Shown piece after piece: positions 14,301-23,300 of a stretch of DNA of 64,000 nt. Position numbers and translations under genes: made by a program. The stretch is taken from positions 74,501-138,500 of the forward strand of contig JAODUO010000061.1 of NCBI GenBank assembly GCA_025642075.2. The letters are read 5' to 3'. The stretch comes from Ridgeia piscesae. Taxonomy: Eukaryota; Annelida; Polychaeta; Sabellida; Siboglinidae. How positions within the stretch are numbered: the first letter of the stretch is position 1; each line of letters opens with the position of its first letter. The notes under the pieces were generated by a model, which was given only the letters and a program-made list of their open reading frames with translations, had not been told where the DNA came from and made no database searches.

Positions 14301-17300
14301 TGTGAGGACATGGCATACCGACTGCGGGAGACGGAGAAGTCTCTACAGGCGCTACAGAAGGAGGTAGCCACGTACAGGGTAAGTCTCACACTGATTGTCT
14401 GTAACCATCAGTCCATGACCAGTCAGTTTGTGCCTGCATGACAAACCACTGGATGGTTCTACCTGAAAGGTCACCGATTTGTAGTTTTGTTTGGGGCACT
14501 GTGAACCCCCTGGTTACACGGTGACAACACAGGACACACAGCCAGACTCCAATGGTGGCTGTTGACTTAGACAGGTGATGTAGTAACTAAGGTCTTAGAA
14601 GTCTGCGTCTTCCTAGACCCAAAGTTGCCCTCATACAGTTCAAGTACTCCCGGAGACACTGTTCACGAGGCGAATGCATTCTGTTGTGTTTTGTAGTTTG
14701 GTCTGCAGACCTGTCAGGACAAGTACTTTGTGTTGGGGCACACTGTCATGGCAAGTACTCGCTGTTGTATGGTGTACTTCACTGTCAGACCGAGTACCGT
14801 GTGTTCAACTGTGTTGTAGAGGCCAGCGTGGCAGATAGTTGTTGTGTCGCAAGTACCAGCTGACACTGACATGGGTACTTTGTGTTGTTGCAGGATGTAC
14901 TTGAAGGCTCCCAGGGCGAGTACATCAGGCTGGAGAAGAAGCTACAGGGCGAATACAATGTACTCAACAAGAAGTACCACAAGGCAAAGAAACTGATGAA
15001 GGCATTCCAGCAGCGGTGAGTGGAGTGGAGGGGAGGGTGGAGGGTGGGCGAGTCGCAAGGGCAAATGCAGTTCACCCCAAGGTACAATCATAGGGGGAAA
15101 TGATAAATGTCATGTTTTCTTATTACTTTACCTACAGGGATTTGCTCTTTATGAGCAAATGCATTCCATATTTATAAAGATAACTGGCATGAAAGAATTT
15201 AACCTGAGATGTACGACATGGTACAGAAGTGCATTTGGGTTTATAAGGAACATGCAACAACTCAGTTGTGAACAGTTGCCAGTTGTCATTGGTGACTGTT
15301 AACTTAGACTGTTGCTAGAGAAATTCATGGAGTAACGAAGGTCCTGGAAGCCAACCTCTTCCTAGGCCTAAAGTAGCCCACGTACAAGTGCAATCTTTTA
15401 CAACTTAAGTTGCCCGTGTACAGTGTAGTCAATTAGGCCTAAAGCAGCTCGTGTACATGCTAAAGATTTCATACTTCTTATCAGCGACTTATAGATAACA
15501 CACAAAAAACTTTGATTGTAAATCTTGCCAATCTGTGATTCTGATTTCACATTTGCGTGCCATAGGCTAATGTTGCCACTTTGATAGCCACGTTATTAAC
15601 GTGTAACGGTGATTGGCATGTGATGGTGATTGACGTGTGATGATGATTGACATGTGACAGGGAGCGAGAGACCCAGGAGGAGAGAGAGGCAACGATACAA
15701 CAGTATGCTGAGATGGAGCAACAGTACAATTCTATCGTGAAGAAACTCAAAGACAAGGTACATACTCTGTTATGCTCCACCAAAATCATTAATACTTGTT
15801 ATTGTGATACCACATCTTTTATTAAATGTAGAATTCTTAAGTTGCAAGTATAATTGCAGTTTATAGTAAAAAAATAATGGAAATTTGTGAACAATATAAA
15901 TGACTGAATGATATGGAATTACTTTACAGTTTGGATTAAATCATTACAAATAATGTTTAGCTTCAATAAGAATATATAAACATTTTCAAGCTGATTTGTC
16001 GTATGTATTAAGGTAAATATTGCCCCCCGGACAGCAGACGTTGAACTGGTCGCATGCCTCTTTGTTTCAGATCTTTGAGCTGGAGAAAGACCTTCGTGAC
16101 ACGCAACTTGCAGCCGGTTTGCCATCGAATTCCCAACCACCAGTAGCGCCCTCTCCTGTGCTTCCTCTCAAGTGCCAGTCGCGGCCTCTCATGTCTCGAC
16201 CTCCAATCATTGCTGATGACTTCTCGGAAATGTCATCGGATTCAGAGATGTCTTCACCAGAGCATCTGGGTATGGTTGACTAGGTTAATGTTTGTCTTAG
16301 GGGAATAGCCATAATTTCTGATAGCATGAATATTTTTAGGGATAAATCTGGTTTTTGTGCTTATGAAATAGTGTGGCTACTAACCATTGGAGGCAGTTCT
16401 GTCGGCTGCTAATGAAAAGTTGTGTTAAAGAAGTTAAAATGATTAAATAAATTAGATAAATACATACATCAGACTTGTAACTGAGGGCACCTACGTTTAA
16501 ATCTTCTTGCTGCTGTTTTGAAGCTTGATGAATTTTGCTCACTCCACACTGCCTTAGCTCAGTTGCATAACTGAGAATCTGGCTGTAAATACTAAATAAT
16601 GATGGATATACATGAATGAACTTTGTATAGTAATTACTGCAGCATGGCTGAACGCTTCCCAAAAGTTAACATCTGATGGTGTTCTAACAGGGAGGTGTGA
16701 AACAATTCAATCAGTCCGAAAGATTGAAACTGTGCTATTTGAGAATGTGACATGTCCCTGTGTTGTTACAGACGATGACGTGTGTGAGAATGGGAATAGA
16801 AACACAGAGAAGAAACCATCGCTGAGCTCTGTACCCGAGACAGAGCTGCTTGATACGTCTGCTAGTAAGGAGAAGACTTACCTGGTGGCATCAGGGCCCA
16901 TGGCGAGTCGACGACTGCCAACAAGACGTGGATCTGGGGTGAGTCATTCTTCATGATGTCTGTCATTTTGTCACAGCACTGAGCAGTGCCAAAATATTAC
17001 TCTATTATTGCCACAAAATATATAGATAAACTTCTAAACATTTGTGATTATTTTGTTACAATAAAGGAGTAAGTTAATGTTATATCAGAGGTTAATTGAC
17101 ATGTTTTTGTTGTATTGATTATATTACAGACATTCACTGAGACGATGACAAGGTTTCAGTTGCGTCATGAGGACAGACTTTGACAATGTTTAAATTAAAT
17201 CACAGGGAAACGATTCAGGAAAATAATTTAAAGTTGAAAACAAATTCTGTTATAGAATATGTCAGTTGAGATAAAATAAATGCCAGAATATTACATAGAT

Positions 17301-20300
17301 ATGTTGTCATGAACATCGTTTGTGTATGTAAATGACATCGTAAAGCTACAAGTATGAAAGTATTATTCTGGTACAAGTACGAGTCACAACTCGTCACCAC
17401 TGTGTCACAAAGACCTGACATTACTCCCGCTGTGCCGATGTGACGGTTTACTTTGTTATTTGCAGGCATCTCAGGACAACGAAGAAGACGACGAGGACAG
17501 TCCGTTTGCGAAGCACGACAGGTATGTTCCCCCTCTAAACTCCCCCATGGCTGTGAGGCTAGATGCAGGCCTGCTCTGGTGTGACTGCTGTTACATTGTT
17601 GTGTGTAGTTGCCAGGTAAACATACCTGCTCTTTGTGTGTGTCTGTGTTGTGCCTGAAACAGACACTGCACTGCACATCTGTCAGTTATGTCTGTCTACA
17701 CTAAGGGGTCACATTCCTTGTGAAATGTCGTATTTTGATTAACTGTATAATCTTATAAACTACTTGTTGTATCTTTATGACAACATTTCCACAGCACTCT
17801 GTCATGCCTATATGCCTCATTATTAGTTAACAACAAATGTCAAATATTGACCATTAATTTCTATCAAAATATTTACCTTTATTCAGCCAAATTTTTATCC
17901 ATGCAACTTGATAATAGATCACTTGTTAGAATACATTGTTGGAAACACGCCCGGTCAGCTTTCTCTGAGCTTATCTAGTGCCATTGGTGCCATCATATCA
18001 CATCATAACAGATACTTTCACTGGAAATGTCATTAAGATATGAAAGGTAGTTTTTAAAGATAAGGCAGTTAATTAAAATTTGATGTTTCATGAGGATTCT
18101 GTGTGCTTGACGAATATAGTTGTGTCAGTCGCACGTCTAGTTGGCTGCAGTTAAGAATGTATGTTCTAGAATGCTTGTATTCTTCACTTAGCATTACTGA
18201 ATCAAGCATTTTATTAACCAGTTTTAATAACTATGCTCACATGCCTCAACTACTAGTTAAGATGCTTTGATTACTTAAACTTCTAACCCAACTGCATATG
18301 TAATAAACATCTCTTGGCTGTACACTAACCCAGGCACTTCACTTTACCAATGTCATTAAGTAAAGTATTCTACTGTAACACGGCTGATGGCTGTAGCAAT
18401 ATGTGATGCTGGTTGAAGTGCAACTCCATCTACATAAGATGACTTCTGTGGCTATAGATACACCTTCTGGAAAGTTGTGCAGGAATAATGTGAAAATTGG
18501 GAAGCATTTGAAGAGGGAATTGGATCCATTTCTGTGGAGACTTCATGTGTAGTCTTTCGACAATCATTGTCAAAGCTTAACCTCTTAACCAGTAATCAGT
18601 AATAGTAAAATAAATTTAAGCCTAAATCCAAAACGAAACAAACCTTATGAAGAAAGTAGAAACACTTAAAACAAAACGGTTTGAATGACACCTATATAAG
18701 ATGGCCGTTTCTTTGGAAAATTAGATTTTGGTATTTGTTTATTATGTGCCACCTTAAAGCGTACACTTTCCCGTGGGTGTTACGAATACACAGTGCCTCC
18801 TGTGCACGTTAGTGTCCACCACTCTTGCCACGCTGCTAACCCTCTGCGCATGGTCGACGTCTCCGCTTGCTTACAGCGACAGCACGGTTAGGAAAAATAA
18901 CAAGTGGAAGCTGCTAACAACGCGTGGCAGGAACGACTATTCACCCCCTGCCTACACCCCTCCTCCCGTGCCCTCTGGGAGGGGCAATCACCTGCGCGGA
19001 AACGTGGGTGTTTCCACTAGTCAAGTAACTGCACTCAAGCAGACTAAGCCTCATGTCACTCCTTTAGAGATGCTCAATACTGCCGAAGATAGGTAGGTAT
19101 CATTAGTAGGATGACTATTGGGGATAGTTAATATTGATACATGCTTTATTTTACTAAGGTAACTAGTTTCTGTTAAAGCTAAATTTGTCATTAATGTCAG
19201 TATGGCTAAATAATTAATAATTTAGATTATTTTTTATATTGGTGTAACAGAGAATATTCTCTCCTAAGGTCTGTACAAGTTAAAGACAAAACAACAGGCA
19301 TGGAGTAGACGGAACTGTATTTGCATGGTTGATCCATGGATTTGATACTATGTATTTATAGCGTATTGTAAATTGGTAATATTTGTGGTTGATTGTTGTT
19401 TTGGCTGAACCGTGGTGTAAATGGGATCCTGTCCAGAGTAGAATGCCCTGTGCCAGGGTTTTAAATAGCAGCGGCTCGTTGCAATCACAGTCTGTGTCGT
19501 GCTGAAGTGAAATGAATAATAGTGCAGTGGTTTATGGCAGAGGCTGAGACTGGGTGTTCTAGTCTATCATCAGTGCGGGTCCAACTAGCTGGCTGGGATC
19601 CCGGGTCTTACCTATATCACAACACTTGTAACCACTTATCATATCAAAGGCCTACAACCACAACATTTGTAAGTTAGTGGCCACATAGCCACATCAAAGC
19701 AGTGCAGTCTGACACTGGATAGGCAGTCCCCTTTCTTATAGGCCACCTGTTATATTGGCAGCGTAATAAACCGTTGTGATTGACAGGGCAGTTTAGTTCT
19801 ACATACCTGGTGGTTGAAGTAAGAGGCTGGTACTAAATTGGGAAGCAACTTCTGGGTTCTTCCTAAGTTTGGGGCTCGAGACAAACCTTTTATTCCAAGC
19901 TTTTCATTGCGAAGGCTTTTTTTGCTAAAGTAACCATTTAATTTACATTAGAACTGTTAGTGTAATGACAGCCATGTCACAAAACTGGTTGGAAAAGAGC
20001 AGGCTGGTAAACCCATTGTAATAGTGTTTTCTTTATGTTATCACTGCAATGTTGTAATAGCATTGTTGTAATCACCAGTAGATCTCCACGTCACTAAACT
20101 GTTGGGAGATCGACACTTGAAGTCATGACAACTATTTTATAGGTTTTTGAACTTGTATGTGGGGATGTATATTTTTTAAAGTAAGCAGTGACAGGGATGC
20201 AGTGACCAGTGAGAACGCCATTGCAACAGAGATGGTGTATCTTCAAGTTACATAGTGTGTCACCCTTCGAGAACACTTCACTCAGACCCTTGCCTCGTGT

Positions 20301-23300
20301 TAAGCATGACAATGATCAATGTTGTTTAACAACACAGGACTGATGGCAGACATTATTGTTGAAGAGTTGCAAAGAACAAGATTAATAGAAGGCATCGTGA
20401 TAACTGTCTAAACCTAGCCATGTCAACAATGTTTGATAGTTGGCAATACTCACCAAAATGGGAATGAATGATATTACACTTTGCATCATTGTCCAATTCA
20501 ATTCACCTTATTGACCTTAGAAGGATATTCGTGATACAATTCATGGTCATATTTAAAATATTTATTACCTCTTGTGTGTTTCCAGAGATACACAGTCAGA
20601 CACGTCGAGTATATCTCAGTCGTCGTATGACCCCAACATGCCCGAGTTCTCTGGCATGGCGTCAGAGATCCCCGACTCTCAGGCCCCGGCTGAAGAGTCA
20701 GACTCCGGGGGCATCACGCTAGTGTCGAGCAAGGTGCGACAGACTGACACGCCCAGCAGTGGCGGTGTCACCCTGGTGGCAACCAGACCGCGACCAGAGG
20801 ACGCAGGTTAGTGTCAGGACTGAGCCACGAATGTGTTGTGTCCGGATAATGCAGATTTTGTCTTGCCTAGATTGATTATATCATGTTCTGATAATGTCAT
20901 GTCTTGATTATGTTGTGTCCTGATTCTGTTGTCCTGATACTGTAGTCATATGTCCTCATTGTGTCATTTCTTGCTGTGCTTTGGCATCACTGTGTCATGT
21001 CCTGGTATTGTCAAGGTGTCATGCATGCTAGTGTCATGTCAGTGTATTGTCATTACTTAAGTGCCAGCATTTGCAGCTAGACACAAGATTGTCAGATGAT
21101 GTGTTGCATTGGTCAGTGTATCCTGCATCAGCCTCAAGTAATCTGGTCTCCTGCTCCAACACGGCTTCCCTTCCCTTTCACAGCCCGGCTACCAACCTCT
21201 CTGCCCCTCTCTGGCAAGTCAAGTCACGGGCAGTCCAAGGCAGACAATGGGGGCATCACTCTCATGTCAAAGAAGGTCCTAGCACACGAATATAGTGACT
21301 CGGGTGGCATCACCCTTGTCTCTGCTCGCTCACTCGACCATGGCTTTGGGGGAACCAAACTCGACGTGCAAGGTGGGTGGATACAAACCTACACAGTCTG
21401 CTTCAACCCCTGCTCTTGTTCCACCTCTGTTGTGTGTGTAGCAACTGCAGCTTTAATTACACTACTTCTGTTGCATGTTACAGTTACACTGTCTATGTAT
21501 GTTACAATCCCAGCTTTAGTTACACTGCCTCTATTGTGTGCTATAATTGTTATGCTGCTTCTGTTATATGTTACAACTCCAGCTTGAGTTACATTGCCTA
21601 TATTGTATGTTACAGTCGTTACACAATCTGTTGTATATTACAATTCCAGCTTGCCTGTATTGAATGTTACAGTTGTTACACTGCCTCTGTTGTATATTAC
21701 ACTCCAGGTTGTCTTTATTGTATTTTGCAATCGTTACACTGTCAGTTTATGTTAGTCGTTACACTGTCCGTGTATGTTACAGTCGTTACACTGTCTGTGT
21801 ATGTTACAATCGTTACACTGTCTGTGTATATTACAGTCGTTACACTGTCTTACAGTCGTTACACTGTCCGTGTATGTTACAGTTGTTACACTGTCTGTGT
21901 ATGTTACAGCCCCTGCGAGTGGCATGACTGCGTCCTCCCCCATGGTGTCTGAATACACAATGGACGGTGCCTCACACACCTACAACATCGCCGCCGCCAA
22001 GCTCACTGAAGACGTAAGTGTCTATGTCATCCCGTCTTCATCCACACCTCTAGCCCATTCAGTGCAGTGTGTTCCCCTTTTGTCCACAGAATTAGATAGG
22101 AGCTGCGCGTGCCTCAGTAATGTTTGTCAGGTCATATGTTTCAGTTGCTTCATCTCATGGCTGACTGAGGTCAGTATTGCAAGACCACCAGATGTTGTTT
22201 TAACAAGATTAACATTTAGTAAAGTTGGCATCCGAAGCATTAAGTGCTAGCTGGCTGAAGGTCAATGTAGCCATTAGTTTTTCAAGAATCCAACGGATAT
22301 TTACATATTCTATTGGTGAAATATGTGTCTTGTTTTATTTCTACGTATATTCACTCCACTAGTACATTTAGTAGATAATTTGCAGATTATGTTCGCTGCG
22401 GTCAATTACTGCTTTGGACATATTGTAAACAATATTAACTAATATTTGAGAACTTTCAAAGTTGTCTATAGTGGGCAGGTTTACATTATGGCCAACTGGC
22501 CATGAAGGAAAGTTTCACTGTACTTCCCCACAACGAGGCTAGATGGTTCTTTTACAGAGACCATGTCGTGAACGTTAATTCTACTACAAATGTAAATTTG
22601 AAGAAACGAGTCTCAGGCCAGACCCTTTCATTTGTCATACCATCCGCAACTGTGGACAATGAAATCTAACTGACTCATATGATGATGCCTCCTAATTGCC
22701 TCCCTCACAGAATGTGTCCTCATCGTCCTCGGCCTCCTCACAACCAAAGAAGACGAGTGGCGGTCAGTACCAGTCGTGTCCAGTGCTCGAGTGGACACCC
22801 CAGCAGGTGTGCCACTGGCTGCTGGCCTGTAATTTGGACAAGTACACGAAGGAGTTCATGTCGAAGGGAGTCGATGGTCAGCAGCTGCTGCAGCTGGACG
22901 GCACCAAGCTGAAGGTGGGTGCCCAAGATGACCACTGTGTCTTGTTGTGAAGTAACTTCAGTCTGTGTTTCAACTAATCAGTGTACAGCCTTATAACTGT
23001 CCGTGTACATTTTGGAATAAATGTAAATGTAGCTGTAGAGAGTTCAAATGTTTTTAGAGAACACAGACTGCAATGAGTTCATTGAGGTTGTCATCGTTAC
23101 TGCCATAAACTGATATTGTCATCATTGGTATGTCCATTGTTGTCAAGTCATGACATTGTCAATCTTTTTGTTGTCACATGGTCAATGTTGTTGCTGCGGC
23201 AGCAACATTGTCTGTATTGTTGTTTCTGCAAGATCACTCAACCAGTGTTGTTGAAAAAAGATGTGTTGTTGCCACATGATGACACTATCACTTGTTGCTC

